A DNA stretch of 64,000 nucleotides from REEB95 sp035934995 (GTDB lineage Bacteria > Pseudomonadota > Alphaproteobacteria > ATCC43930 > CGMCC-115725). Positions 1 through 9,871 of the stretch are shown piece by piece; position 1 is the stretch's first letter; each line of letters starts with the position of its first letter. A model generated the notes under the pieces. It had not been told where the DNA came from and did not search any database. It worked only from the letters and a program-made list of their open reading frames with translations. The stretch covers positions 62,001-126,000 of the forward strand of contig DASYXI010000040.1 of assembly GCA_035934995.1 (NCBI GenBank), read 5' to 3'. The position numbers and the translations under genes were made by a program.

Positions 1-314
1 GATCGGGTTGTAATAACCCATCAGGATTGCCGGCGTGTCGTTCTCGGCCTTGCGGAAGCGGCGCAGCACGTCGAGCGTCTTGGCGAGGCTCATGCCGGCC
101 TTGAGCGCGCGCAGGCTCGCCGCCTGGATCGATGGGCCGTCGGCCATCGGATCGGAGAACGGCATGCCGATCTCGATCAGATCGGCGCCGGCCTTGGGGA
201 GCCGCGCCAGAAGCTTCTCGAAAGTGGCGCGGTCGGGATCGCCGCAGGTGAGATAGGTCACGAGACCGGCGCGGCCTTCGGCGTGGAGCTGCGCAAAGCG
301 TGCGGCGATGCGGC

Positions 315-318
<4 letters not shown>
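1..318 (-). CDS. trpA: Tryptophan synthase alpha chain, partial (5' part)
   Basis: First 106 codons of TrpA, which cleaves indole-3-glycerol phosphate to indole and glyceraldehyde 3-phosphate and passes indole to TrpB. The GTG start overlaps the trpB stop (GTGA), so the two are translationally coupled. Seen: an early T-C-G-D-P stretch and an I-E-I-G-M-P-F-S-D-P stretch carrying the catalytic Glu of the family, then G-Y-Y-N-P near the window edge. The 3' part lies outside the window. The assignment is secure from these motifs and from position after trpB. Confidence 0.97.
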
Positions 319-1526
<1,208 letters not shown>

Positions 1527-1607
1527 CTCGAAAAAGTCGCCTGGGGTCGCCTGGAGAGCCCGAGTTTTACCCTTAAACCCTTGAGTCTCAAAGGCTCATT
1601 TCGCGCT

Positions 1608-2249
1608 TTAGAGGGCGGCGACCGCCCCCAGGAAGGCGCGAATTTTGGTGACGTCCTTGACACCCGGCGTGCTTTCGACACCCGACGATACGTCGACCGC
1701 AGTGGCGCGCGCGATGCGCACCGCCTCGGCGACATTCTCGGGCGTCAAACCGCCCGACAGCATCCATGGCAGCGGCCACTGCCGCGCGCTGAGCAATTCC
1801 CAATCGAAGGCGAGCGCGTTGCCGCCCGGCCGGGTCGCGGTTTTGGGCGGCCGCGCGTCGAACATCAGCCAATCGGCGACTTTGTAGTAGCGCGGCGCGG
1901 CGGCAAGATCGTCGTCGCCGGCGACCTTGATCGCTTTCATCGTTCTTTTGCCGAAGCGCTGTTTGACCTGGGCGACGCGTTCCGGTGTTTCGTCACCGTG
2001 CAACTGAATGAGGTCAAGCGGCGCCGCCGCCAGCACGCGCTTCAACAGATCGTCGTCGGGATCGACGAAGACGCCGACACGCGTCACGCCGGCAGGCACG
2101 GCGCGGATCAGCGGGGCCGCCTGCGCCGGCGACAGATTGCGCGGGCTCGGCGGAAAGAACACGAAGCCGACGGAGCGCGCGCCGCCGGCGATCGCGGCGG
2201 CAACCGTCTCGGGCGTCGACAGGCCGCAGATCTTGGCGGCGACGCTCAC
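1608..2249 (-). CDS. trpF: Phosphoribosylanthranilate isomerase
   Basis: Catalyses the Amadori rearrangement of N-(5-phosphoribosyl)anthranilate in tryptophan synthesis. It is a 213-residue TIM barrel. The general acid Cys is C8 in K-I-C-G-L, the general base Asp is probably D131 in L-M-F-D-A-R-P-P, and the phosphate-binding end is V-D-V-S-S-G-V-E at about 186-193. The start codon overlaps the pyrF stop by 4 bp, a coupling common in Alphaproteobacteria. No fusion to trpC or trpB is present. Confidence 0.97.
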   Translation of the reverse strand: MSVAAKICGLSTPETVAAAIAGGARSVGFVFFPPSPRNLSPAQAAPLIRAVPAGVTRVGVFVDPDDDLLKRVLAAAPLDLIQLHGDETPERVAQVKQRFGKRTMKAIKVAGDDDLAAAPRYYKVADWLMFDARPPKTATRPGGNALAFDWELLSARQWPLPWMLSGGLTPENVAEAVRIARATAVDVSSGVESTPGVKDVTKIRAFLGAVAAL

Positions 2250-2956
2250 GGCTTGCGGATTTCCGCCAGCATGGCGCGCGCGGCCGCCGGCGGGCTAGGC
2301 GAGCCGGTGATCGGCCGGCCGATGACGAGATAATCGGCGCCGGCCTGCACAGCGTCGCGCGGACCCATGACGCGCTTTTGATCGCCGTGGCCGAGCGAAC
2401 CGACGCGGATGCCCGGCACCACTAGCAGGAAATCGGGGCCGACGAGTTGGCGCAATTCGGCGACCTCGTGCGGCGAGCAGACGATGCCGTCGAGGCCGCT
2501 GTCCTTGGCGAGAAGGGCCAGACGCCTCACCTGTTCGCCGGTCGGACCCTTCTGGCCGACCGCTTCGAGGTCGCGTTCGTCGAGGCTCGTCAGGACCGTG
2601 ATACCCAAGAGTCTCATGCGCGTTTTGCGCGCCGCCTGCTTCGCTGCCTCGACCGCCACCTGCATCATGGCGCGGCCGCCGCCGCAATGGACGGTGAGGA
2701 ACGTGGGCTCGAGTGAGGCTGCCGCCTTCACCGCGCCCGACACGGTGTTGGGGATGTCATGCAGCTTGAGGTCGAGGAACAGCGGCAGGCCTTGCGCTAC
2801 GTCACGTACGGCGCGCGGCCCGTTGGCGGTGAAGAATTCCAGGCCGAGCTTAATCCCGCCGACGGCGCCCTTGAGCTCGCGCACGAGGTTCTTGGCCTTG
2901 GCCGGATCGGCCAGATCGATGGCGCAGAGGATCGGATTGGCGGGCTTGTCGCTCAT
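2246..2956 (-). CDS. pyrF: Orotidine 5'-phosphate decarboxylase
   Basis: Last step of de novo UMP synthesis. The protein has 236 residues. The signature D-L-K-L-H-D-I-P-N-T at 62-71 supplies the catalytic D62, K64 and D67; an early Asp (D14) and a C-terminal V-P-G-I-R segment complete the active site. It sits between lapA and trpF and overlaps trpF by 4 bp, so pyrimidine and tryptophan genes share a transcript. Start ATG at 2956. Confidence 0.97.
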   Translation of the reverse strand: MSDKPANPILCAIDLADPAKAKNLVRELKGAVGGIKLGLEFFTANGPRAVRDVAQGLPLFLDLKLHDIPNTVSGAVKAAASLEPTFLTVHCGGGRAMMQVAVEAAKQAARKTRMRLLGITVLTSLDERDLEAVGQKGPTGEQVRRLALLAKDSGLDGIVCSPHEVAELRQLVGPDFLLVVPGIRVGSLGHGDQKRVMGPRDAVQAGADYLVIGRPITGSPSPPAAARAMLAEIRKP

Positions 2957-3031
2957 AACAGGCTCGATATACGGGATTCACGCCTTAGGGCGCGAGTGCA
3001 TTTTCCGGCTGCCAGCTGCGCCGGCGGCTAT

Positions 3032-3355
3032 TTAGTCGTTCGCGCCCGGTAGCGCACGCGGCGGCGGACCGGCCGGCCGGTTGGCGCGTAGGCCGTCAAT
3101 CTCGCGTTCAAGCGCGGCGATCCGCTTGGCGCGGGCGCGCGATTCTCGCCGCGCGGCGCTGCCGCTTAGCCAGGCGAGCAGCATACCGAGCAGCAAGCCG
3201 GCGAGCAGCGATAGCAGGATGACAAGGAAGAGCTGCGTTTCGATCTCGAACGGGAACGGCCAAAGCGTGACGCTGACGCGCGCCCGGTTCGAGATCGCGA
3301 ACACGACCAGGACCAGCGCCAGCGGCGCCGTCACCAACCAGTGAAACAGTTTCAT
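3032..3355 (-). CDS. LapA-domain (DUF1049) inner membrane protein
   Basis: A 107-residue protein with two hydrophobic helices (about residues 7-23 and 41-64), then an Arg/Ala-rich amphipathic tail likely to form a coiled coil (A-L-E-R-E-I-D-G-L-R). This is the layout of lipopolysaccharide assembly protein A domain proteins. In E. coli, LapA works with LapB in LpxC control; no lapB is seen next door here, so the role is inferred from the domain. It lies between ihfB and pyrF, as in many Alphaproteobacteria. Confidence 0.8.
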   Translation of the reverse strand: MKLFHWLVTAPLALVLVVFAISNRARVSVTLWPFPFEIETQLFLVILLSLLAGLLLGMLLAWLSGSAARRESRARAKRIAALEREIDGLRANRPAGPPPRALPGAND

Positions 3356-3456
3356 TCGTTACTCGGCCGCGCGTGCGGCTGCCCGTGACTTGGCGCTTGT
3401 CGCCAAGCTGCCAAAACGCAATGGGGCAACCCCGTGCAACCGGGCTGCGTGTCCGC

Positions 3457-3741
3457 TCAAGGCCGCTCGTTGAGCCGCTCGCGCAGCTCCTTGCCGGTCT
3501 TGAAAAACGGAATGTGCTTTTCGCCGACCTGGACGCTTTCGCCGGTGCGCGGGTTGCGGCCCATCCGCGCGCCGCGCCGTTTGACCGAAAACGCGCCGAA
3601 ACCGCGCAACTCGACCCGGTCGCCGCGCGACAAGGCGGCCGCGATCTCGTCGAAAACCGTGGAAACGATGCGCTCGACGTCGCGCTGGTAGAGATGCGGG
3701 TTGCGCTCGGCCAGCCGCTGAATCAGTTCGGATTTGGTCAT
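3457..3741 (-). CDS. ihfB: Integration host factor beta subunit
   Basis: DNA-bending HU/IHF family protein of 94 residues. The DNA-intercalating arm R-N-P-R-T-G-E is present with P64, preceded by G-F-G-A-F-S-V-K. The position directly after rpsA distinguishes it from HU and from IhfA. IHF acts with sigma-54 enhancer proteins and in site-specific recombination, both relevant in this window (rpoN, tyrosine integrase), but that link is inference. Confidence 0.94.
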   Translation of the reverse strand: MTKSELIQRLAERNPHLYQRDVERIVSTVFDEIAAALSRGDRVELRGFGAFSVKRRGARMGRNPRTGESVQVGEKHIPFFKTGKELRERLNERP

Positions 3742-3798
3742 TGCGCAGCCCAGGCCCCCCGCCGCGTTAAAGCATTGGAAACCCTGCCAAATCCAACC

Positions 3799-3823
3799 CG
3801 CGCCGTCAAGAAACGCGGCGCGG
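3799..3823 (-). terminator. Possible stem-loop after rpsA
   Basis: Read on the minus strand, a 7-bp GC-only stem (CGCGCCG / CGGCGCG) closes a 10-base loop just after the rpsA stop. There is no clear T-run behind it, so it may be a weak terminator, a processing site or chance. ihfB follows 97 bp after rpsA. Confidence 0.3.
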
Positions 3824-3838
3824 GCCGGCGGCCGGGTT

Positions 3839-5572
3839 TCAGCCGCCGGACTTGTCGTCCTTCTCGTTCTTCCGGTTGAGCGCCGCGCCGAGGATGTCGC
3901 CGAGGCTGGCGCCGGAATCGGACGAGCCGTATTCCGCCATCGCCTGTTTGTCCTCGTCGATCTCGCGCGCCTTGATCGACAGCGTCGCTTTGCGCCCGCT
4001 GCGGTCGACGCCGGTCAGCTTGGCGTCGACTTTTTCGCCGACGGCGAAGCGGTCCGGACGCTGCTCGGCGCGGTCGCGCGACAGTTCGGCCTTGCGGATG
4101 AAGCCCTGCATACCGCCGGCCAGCGTCACCTCGATGCCGCTGTCGGTGACGGCCGAAACCGTGCAGGTCATGACCTCGCCTTTCTTGACGCCGGCGGCTT
4201 CGGCGGGCGATGCCGGCTCGGCCTGCAGCTGCTTGATGCCGAGCGAGATGCGCTCCTTCTCGACATCGACGTCGAGCACGCGCACCCGGGCCATGTCGCC
4301 CTTCTTGTAATCCTTGATCGCCTCTTCGCCCGCCTTCTGCCAGTCGAGATCGGAGAGGTGCACCATACCGTCGATGTCGCCGGACAGGCCGACGAAGACG
4401 CCGAACTCGGTGATGTTCTTGATCTCGCCCTCGAGATCGGTGCCGACCGGATATTTCTCCTTGAAGCTCTCCCACGGATTGGCGAGGCACTGCTTGAGGC
4501 CGAGCGAAATCCGGCGCTTCTGCGGATCGACGTCGAGCACCATGACCTCGACCTCTTGGCTGGTCGAGACGATCTTGCCGGGATGCACGTTCTTCTTGGT
4601 CCAGCTCATTTCCGACACGTGGACCAGACCTTCGACACCGGGCTCGAGCTCGACGAACGCACCGTAGTCGGTGATGTTGGTGACGCGGCCCTTGAACTTG
4701 GCGGCGGCCGGATATTTGAGCTCGACGCCTTCCCACGGATCGGCCTCGAGCTGTTTCATGCCGAGCGAAATGCGCTGGGTTTCGGGATTGAAGCGGATGA
4801 CCTGGACCTTCACGGTCTGGCCGATATGCAGCGCTTCGGATGGATGATTGATGCGCCGCCAGGCGATGTCGGTGACGTGCAGTAGGCCATCGACGCCGCC
4901 GAGATCGACGAATGCGCCGTAGTCGGTGATGTTCTTGACCACGCCGCTGAGGACCTGGCCTTCCTTGAGCGAAGCGACGAGTTCGGAGCGCGCCTCGGCG
5001 CGGCTCTCCTCGAGTACGGCGCGGCGCGACACGACGATGTTGCCGCGCGCGCGATCCATCTTGAGGATCTGGAATTGCTGTGGCGAGCCCAGGAGCGGGG
5101 TGATGTCGCGCACCGGCCGGATGTCGACCTGGCTGCCCGGCAGGAAGGCCACGGCGCCCGACAGATCGACGGTGAAGCCGCCTTTGACGCGGCCGAAGAT
5201 CACGCCCTGAACCCGCTCGTTCGCCTGGAAGTTCTTCTCGAGTTGCGACCAGGCTTCCTCGCGCCGCGCCTTCTCGCGCGACAGCTGCGCCTCGCCGTTC
5301 TTGCCTTCCATGCGCTCGAGGAAGACTTCGACCGTGTCGCCCGCCTTGATCTCGGAGGCGCGGCCGGCGGCGCCGAACTCCTTCAACGGCACGCGACCTT
5401 CGGATTTGAGGCCGACGTCGATCAGCACCATGTCGTTTTCGATGGCGACGACCTGGCCTTTGACCACCGTGCCTTCGAGGCCGGATGCGGCCCCGAGGCT
5501 TTCGTCGAGGAGCGCCGCGAAGCTCTCCTTGCCTTTGTTGTCTTGTGAAGCGGCGGATTGACGAGCGGCCAT
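3839..5572 (-). CDS. rpsA: 30S ribosomal protein S1
   Basis: mRNA-binding protein of the small subunit. I place the start at the ATG at 5572 (MAARQS...), giving 577 residues, close to the alphaproteobacterial norm; the frame stays open upstream to 5830 but that extension is low-complexity and unlike S1. Six S1 repeats are visible; the middle ones share V-x-N-I-T-D-Y-G-A-F-V and I-S-L-G-M/L-K-Q. It lies downstream of cmk and upstream of ihfB, the usual order. The tail is Asp/Lys-rich. Confidence 0.96.
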   Translation of the reverse strand: MAARQSAASQDNKGKESFAALLDESLGAASGLEGTVVKGQVVAIENDMVLIDVGLKSEGRVPLKEFGAAGRASEIKAGDTVEVFLERMEGKNGEAQLSREKARREEAWSQLEKNFQANERVQGVIFGRVKGGFTVDLSGAVAFLPGSQVDIRPVRDITPLLGSPQQFQILKMDRARGNIVVSRRAVLEESRAEARSELVASLKEGQVLSGVVKNITDYGAFVDLGGVDGLLHVTDIAWRRINHPSEALHIGQTVKVQVIRFNPETQRISLGMKQLEADPWEGVELKYPAAAKFKGRVTNITDYGAFVELEPGVEGLVHVSEMSWTKKNVHPGKIVSTSQEVEVMVLDVDPQKRRISLGLKQCLANPWESFKEKYPVGTDLEGEIKNITEFGVFVGLSGDIDGMVHLSDLDWQKAGEEAIKDYKKGDMARVRVLDVDVEKERISLGIKQLQAEPASPAEAAGVKKGEVMTCTVSAVTDSGIEVTLAGGMQGFIRKAELSRDRAEQRPDRFAVGEKVDAKLTGVDRSGRKATLSIKAREIDEDKQAMAEYGSSDSGASLGDILGAALNRKNEKDDKSGG

Positions 5573-5687
5573 ACGAACTCCGGAACTTCCCCGTGACCAA
5601 GACCGCCGCCCCACGGGGAGAGGACCGCAGCCGGCCGCCGCAGGATCGGGTGCGGCGGCGTAAACCCGTCGTCTCGGCAGGACAAGC

Positions 5688-6317
5688 CTAACGCCGCGGC
5701 TTGAGCCCCCCGATGTACCGGAGGGCGGCCGCAAAGGCGGCGTCGGCATCGAGCGCGGTGGTATCGAGCTCGAACGCGTCAGCGGCGCGCTGCAACGGGG
5801 CGGTTCGGCGCTCCCGGTCGCGCGCGTCACGAAGCATCATGTCCTGCAGGACGCGCTCGTATATAGCGGGGCCGCCCCCAGCCTGCAACTCTTTGAATCG
5901 CCTTGATGCTCTGGCCTCAACCGTGGCCGTCAGGAAGATCTTGGCGTCGGCATCCGGGCAGACCACGGTACCGATATCGCGGCCATCCAGCACGGCGCCC
6001 GGCGCCCGCCGGGCAAAATCGCGCTGAAAGGCCAGCAGCACCGTCCGGACGCCGGGGATGGCGGCCACGACCGACGCCGCCTGGGCCACCTTGTCCTCGC
6101 GCAGCCGCGGATCGGCGAGGTCACCGGCTTCGACCCGGCGGGCGGCGGCCACGGCAGCATCGGGATCGGCCGGATCGGCGCCCGCGGTCAACGCACGGAA
6201 GGCGACGGCGCGGTAAAGCGAGCCGGTATCGAGATGATTGAGACCGAAATGCTTCGCGAGACGGCGCGCGAGCGTGCCCTTGCCCGAGGCGGCCGGGCCG
6301 TCGACGGCGATGATCAC
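5688..6317 (-). CDS. cmk: Cytidylate kinase
   Basis: Phosphorylates CMP and dCMP with ATP. The protein has 209 residues. The P-loop G-P-A-A-S-G-K-G-T lies at 7-15, and the NMP-binding region contains D-G-R-D-I-G-T-V-V. The start overlaps the aroA stop by 4 bp (ATGA). rpsA follows 115 bp downstream. The aroA-cmk-rpsA order is strongly conserved in Proteobacteria, so the call is secure. Confidence 0.97.
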   Translation of the reverse strand: MIIAVDGPAASGKGTLARRLAKHFGLNHLDTGSLYRAVAFRALTAGADPADPDAAVAAARRVEAGDLADPRLREDKVAQAASVVAAIPGVRTVLLAFQRDFARRAPGAVLDGRDIGTVVCPDADAKIFLTATVEARASRRFKELQAGGGPAIYERVLQDMMLRDARDRERRTAPLQRAADAFELDTTALDADAAFAAALRYIGGLKPRR

Positions 6318-7645
6318 CGCCGGACCTCGGCGATGCGCGCGCCGAGCCGGTTCATCAGCTTGACGAAGCCGGGAAAGCTGGTGGCGATGGTCGCGCCATC
6401 GTCGATGCGCACCGGCTTGCGCGCGGCGCCGCCCAGCACGAGGAACGCCATCGCGATGCGATGATCGAACTGGGCCGCGACCAGCGCGCCGCCCTTGGGC
6501 GGCGTGCCGTCACCTTCGACGGTCAGCGTATCGCCGTCGACCCTCGCGTCGACGCCGCATTTCCGGAGACCGGCGGCAATCGCCGCCAGCCGATCGCTTT
6601 CCTTGACGCGCAGTTCGCCGAGGCCGCGCATCACGGTCCGGCCTTTGGCGAAGGATGCCGCGACCGCCAGCACCGGATACTCGTCGATCATGCTGGGCGC
6701 ACGCGCGGCAGGCACATCGACACCCTGCAGGTCGCCGGCCTTGATCGCGACATCGGCGACGCGCTCGCCGCCGGTGATGCGCTCCTTGGCGAACGTCAGC
6801 CGCGCGCCCATCTCGCGGAGCGTCTGATAGAGACCGGTGCGCAACGGATTGATGCCGACGCCTTCGATGGTGATCGCCGAGCCGGGACGGATCAGCGCGG
6901 CGACAATCGGAAACGCCGCCGACGACGGATCGCCCGGCACCGTCAGGTCGGCCGGCGTCAATTCCGGCTGTCCGGTCAGGACGATCCGTTTGCCGCCGGT
7001 CTCGGTTGCCGTCACCGCAATCGCGGCACCAAAATGCCGCAACATGTTTTCGGTGTGATCACGCGTCGCCACCGGCTCGATCACCGTGGTTTCGCCCGGT
7101 GCGTTGAGGCCGGCCAGCAACACCGCCGATTTCACCTGCGCCGACGGCACCGGCACGGTGTAGGCGATCGGCATCGGCGACGGCGCGCCCACCACGGCCA
7201 AAGGCAACCGGCCGCCGTCGCGGGCGACGAAACGCGCGCCGATCCGACTCAGCGGCTCAACAACGCGCGCCATCGGCCGGCGGCACAAGGACTCGTCGCC
7301 GGTGAAAAAACTGGTGAAAGCATGCGTCGCGACCGCGCCCATCAGCAGCCGCGCGCCGGTGCCTGAATTGCCGAGATCGAGCACCCCGTCCGGCTCGACC
7401 AATCCGCCGACGCCGACGCCGTGGATAGTCCACGTGCCGTCGCGGCCGCGTTCGATCTGCGCACCAAGCGCCCGCAGCGCCGCGGCGGTGCGCAGCACGT
7501 CCTCGCCTTCGAGCAGATTGCGAACGCGCGTGCGACCGACGGCGAGCGCGCCGAGGATCAGCGCGCGGTGCGAGATCGATTTGTCGCCGGGCACGCGGCA
7601 ACGGCCGCGAAGCGGACGCGACGAGCCAGATGAAAGCGCAGTCAC
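6314..7645 (-). CDS. aroA: 3-phosphoshikimate 1-carboxyvinyltransferase (EPSP synthase)
   Basis: Transfers enolpyruvyl from PEP to shikimate 3-phosphate. It has 443 residues. Seen: D-K-S-I-S-H-R-A (K22), L-G-N-S-G-T-G-A-R at 91-99, R-R-P-M-A-R at 122-127 and the D-E-Y-P-V motif with D321/E322. The R-P-M-x-R form is that of class II enzymes. The residue aligned with Ala100 of the Agrobacterium CP4 enzyme is Gly (G95), the usual glyphosate-sensitive state; this is a prediction from alignment by eye. It heads the minus-strand run and is divergent from the gene at 7830. Confidence 0.96.
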   Translation of the reverse strand: MTALSSGSSRPLRGRCRVPGDKSISHRALILGALAVGRTRVRNLLEGEDVLRTAAALRALGAQIERGRDGTWTIHGVGVGGLVEPDGVLDLGNSGTGARLLMGAVATHAFTSFFTGDESLCRRPMARVVEPLSRIGARFVARDGGRLPLAVVGAPSPMPIAYTVPVPSAQVKSAVLLAGLNAPGETTVIEPVATRDHTENMLRHFGAAIAVTATETGGKRIVLTGQPELTPADLTVPGDPSSAAFPIVAALIRPGSAITIEGVGINPLRTGLYQTLREMGARLTFAKERITGGERVADVAIKAGDLQGVDVPAARAPSMIDEYPVLAVAASFAKGRTVMRGLGELRVKESDRLAAIAAGLRKCGVDARVDGDTLTVEGDGTPPKGGALVAAQFDHRIAMAFLVLGGAARKPVRIDDGATIATSFPGFVKLMNRLGARIAEVRR

Positions 7646-7829
7646 GGATGCGGTGTCCTCGATGGTGCGGTGTCTTTAGCACAGGGCGGTCGCGGGTGCG
7701 ACCGGACCGCGCCGGATGCTCCGGCGACTGTCCGGCGGCGCTCACCAATTAGCTTTTGACAGCGGCGCGCGGTCGTGGCAAAGGGCCCGGAACAATGGAT
7801 TTGGCGTTCGCATACGTAGCGGAGGCACC

Positions 7830-8300
7830 GTGACGAAGGTCGAGTGGGGTACGAAGCGGATCTGCCCGAATTGTGGCACGCGTTATTACGACATGCGCCG
7901 CGATCCGATCATGTGTCCGAAATGCGGCGCGCCGTTCGATGCCGAGGTCTTGGTTAAGACCCGGAAGTCGAGGGCGGTGGCGTCGGTTGCGGTCGAGGAA
8001 ACAGCGCCGCTCGAAGAGGAGCTCGAAGCCGATCTGGCGGCTGAGCCCGACGAGGCGGGCGAGGTCGTGACCGAGATCCCGGCCGGTGAAGAGGCGGAGG
8101 AAGAGACTGCGGCCGAGGAGCCGGCCGCCGCGAAAGCCGCCAAGGGCAAAGGCCGTGGCAAAGGCGCCGACGAGGAAAAGAAAGATGGCGACGACGAGGA
8201 AGAGGATCAGGAAGTCCTCGAAGACGCCTCGGAGCTCGGCGAGGACGAGGACGACATGGCCGAGGTCATCGAGAACGTCGACGAGGAGGACGACCGCTGA
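7830..8300 (+). CDS. TIGR02300 family zinc-ribbon-like acidic protein
   Basis: 156 residues from the GTG at 7830, chosen because GGAGG sits four bases upstream and the conserved part begins there (V-T-K-V-E-W-G-T-K). Two Cys pairs (C12/C15 and C29/C32, both C-P-x-C) flank an F/Y-Y-D-M-x-x-D-P-I motif, suggesting a small zinc ribbon. The rest is a Glu/Asp/Ala-rich disordered tail. The family is widespread in Alphaproteobacteria beside aroA and has no assigned function that I know of. Confidence 0.85.
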   Translation: MTKVEWGTKRICPNCGTRYYDMRRDPIMCPKCGAPFDAEVLVKTRKSRAVASVAVEETAPLEEELEADLAAEPDEAGEVVTEIPAGEEAEEETAAEEPAAAKAAKGKGRGKGADEEKKDGDDEEEDQEVLEDASELGEDEDDMAEVIENVDEEDDR

Positions 8301-8373
8301 TCCGGCGGGCCTTTCCCGCCGCCGCTCGTCGCGTTAAATTTCCCGCGTTCCCGCCGCGGAAGACAGTCGCTTC

Positions 8374-8449
<76 letters not shown>

Positions 8450-8451
8450 AT

Positions 8452-8496
8452 CGAAGGCCTAGCGCGGCGCATGCCACGCTAGGCCTTCGTCTTTTT
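8452..8496 (+). terminator. Rho-independent terminator after tRNA-Ala
   Basis: Perfect 13-bp stem (CGAAGGCCTAGCG with its complement) closing a 12-base loop, followed by TCTTTTT. It begins two bases after the tRNA CCA end, so it very likely ends the tRNA transcript and insulates the hsp20 gene. Confidence 0.9.
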
Positions 8497-8675
8497 GCGG
8501 CTGCACTGGAGGTGCCGCATCACAAGCCACGTTCACCGCCCTGGCCTTGACCCGACCGGCACGCCAACCCATATGATTTTCGCGACGGGCGCGGCCAAAC
8601 GGCGTGCCCGGTGGTTTCAACGGATGCCCGGAATGGGGTCCGGCACAGGGACTTAGCTCGCTCGAGGAGGTCCGG

Positions 8676-9122
8676 ATGGCGCGCCTGTCGGTTTTCAATT
8701 CACCACTATTGCTGGGGTTCGATCAGTTCGAACGCGCGCTCGACCGCGTGACCAAGGCAACGGCCGACGGCTACCCGCCCTACAATGTCGAACAGCGCGG
8801 CGAAAACGCCCTGCGCATTACGCTCGCCGTTGCCGGCTTCACCATGGACGACCTGACGGTGCAGATCGAGGACAACCAGCTGGTCATCCGCGGCAAACAG
8901 GTCGACGACAAGGATCGGGTCTATCTCCATCGCGGCATCGCCGCGCGTCAGTTTCAACGCTCGTTCGTCCTCGCCGACGGCATCGAGGTCGCCGGCGCAT
9001 GGCTCGAGAATGGCCTCCTGCATGTCGATCTCGGGCGCCGCGCAGCAGAGCAACGCGTGAAACGTGTCGAAATTCGCGGCTCGGGCAGCCCGACCAACGG
9101 AAAGGCACATGACCATGAATAA
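8676..9122 (+). CDS. Small heat shock protein (Hsp20/alpha-crystallin)
   Basis: ATP-independent holdase chaperone of 148 residues. The start ATG at 8676 is preceded by GAGGAGG at six bases. The alpha-crystallin core runs from about residue 30, with L-x-V-A-G-F in strand 2-3 and the typical I-E-D-N-Q-L-V-I-R-G and G-L-L-H-V-D-L segments. It resembles IbpA/HspH-type proteins of Alphaproteobacteria. The next gene (DUF1150) overlaps its 3' end, forming a conserved two-gene unit. Confidence 0.93.
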   Translation: MARLSVFNSPLLLGFDQFERALDRVTKATADGYPPYNVEQRGENALRITLAVAGFTMDDLTVQIEDNQLVIRGKQVDDKDRVYLHRGIAARQFQRSFVLADGIEVAGAWLENGLLHVDLGRRAAEQRVKRVEIRGSGSPTNGKAHDHE

Positions 9123-9336
9123 CCCCGAACTCGCACGGCTCAAGAACATCTCGGCGAAAGAGTTCGCCCTGTGGGGAATCCAGGACATCGCCTACATCCG
9201 TCCGGTGACCGTCGAAGGGCACAAGGCCTATGCGGTCCACGCGGCCGACGGCACCCCGGTTGCGGTGCTGAACACGCCGGAGATCGCCGTGGCGACGGTC
9301 CGCCAGAACGATCTCGAGCAGCTCAGCGTTCACTGA
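9109..9336 (+). CDS. DUF1150 family protein
   Basis: 75 residues, starting inside the end of hsp20 (14-bp overlap), so translation is probably coupled. It contains the family-like core L-W-G-I-x-D-I-A-Y-I-R-P-V and a V-x-x-A-D-G-T-P-V-A-V stretch. DUF1150 genes regularly follow hsp20 in Alphaproteobacteria; their role is not known to me. An ATG six bases on (9115) is an alternative start. Confidence 0.85.
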   Translation: MTMNNPELARLKNISAKEFALWGIQDIAYIRPVTVEGHKAYAVHAADGTPVAVLNTPEIAVATVRQNDLEQLSVH

Positions 9337-9378
9337 ACGGTTTGACTCGACAGCAATAGCGAAATTGCCGGTGGCGCC

Positions 9379-9843
9379 TTAGGCGGCGTCACTGGCGGCG
9401 TGATCGACGAGTAGCGCGTAAAGCGCGTCGGCGCGGTCGGTGCCGCGCAGTTTCTCGCAGGTCTTGCGGTCGCGCAGCAGCCGCGAAACCAGCGCCAGCG
9501 CCTTCAGGTGGTCACCGCTGGCGCCCTCGGGCGTCACCAGCAAGAAAATAAGATCAACCGGACGGTTGTCGACCGCTTCGAAATCGACCGCTTTCTCGAG
9601 CCGGGCGAAGAACCCGCGCGGCGCCGACAGGCCGGGCAGGCGGCCATGCGGCACCGCGACGCCGTTGCCGATGCCGGTCGAGCCGAGGCGTTCGCGCTCC
9701 ATCAGCGTCTCGAACAGAATCCGTTCGCCGACGCCGATCACGGACGCCGCGCGCTTGGCCAAATCCTGCAAGGCTTGCTTTTTATTCGCCGCCTTGAGAC
9801 GGGTCGTCACCGATGTCGGCGTCAGCAGGTCTGAAATTCGCAT
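9379..9843 (-). CDS. ptsN: PTS IIA-like nitrogen regulatory protein
   Basis: EIIA-Ntr domain of 154 residues, the final phospho-acceptor of the nitrogen phosphotransferase relay. The phosphorylated His is H66 in G-V-A-V-P-H-G-R, within the usual I-G-N-G-V-A motif. It lies 28 bp downstream of rpoN. In most Alphaproteobacteria a hibernation factor gene (hpf/raiA) lies between the two; none fits in this gap. Confidence 0.95.
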   Translation of the reverse strand: MRISDLLTPTSVTTRLKAANKKQALQDLAKRAASVIGVGERILFETLMERERLGSTGIGNGVAVPHGRLPGLSAPRGFFARLEKAVDFEAVDNRPVDLIFLLVTPEGASGDHLKALALVSRLLRDRKTCEKLRGTDRADALYALLVDHAASDAA

Positions 9844-9871
9844 TGCTGGCTTGCTAGCTAGTCTGTTGGTG

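Noticed and set aside
8590..8675. ROSE-type RNA thermometer before hsp20
   Set aside because: A UCGCU sequence lies near GAGGAGG but the loop would be three bases, and no longer stepped hairpin is evident. Not supported.
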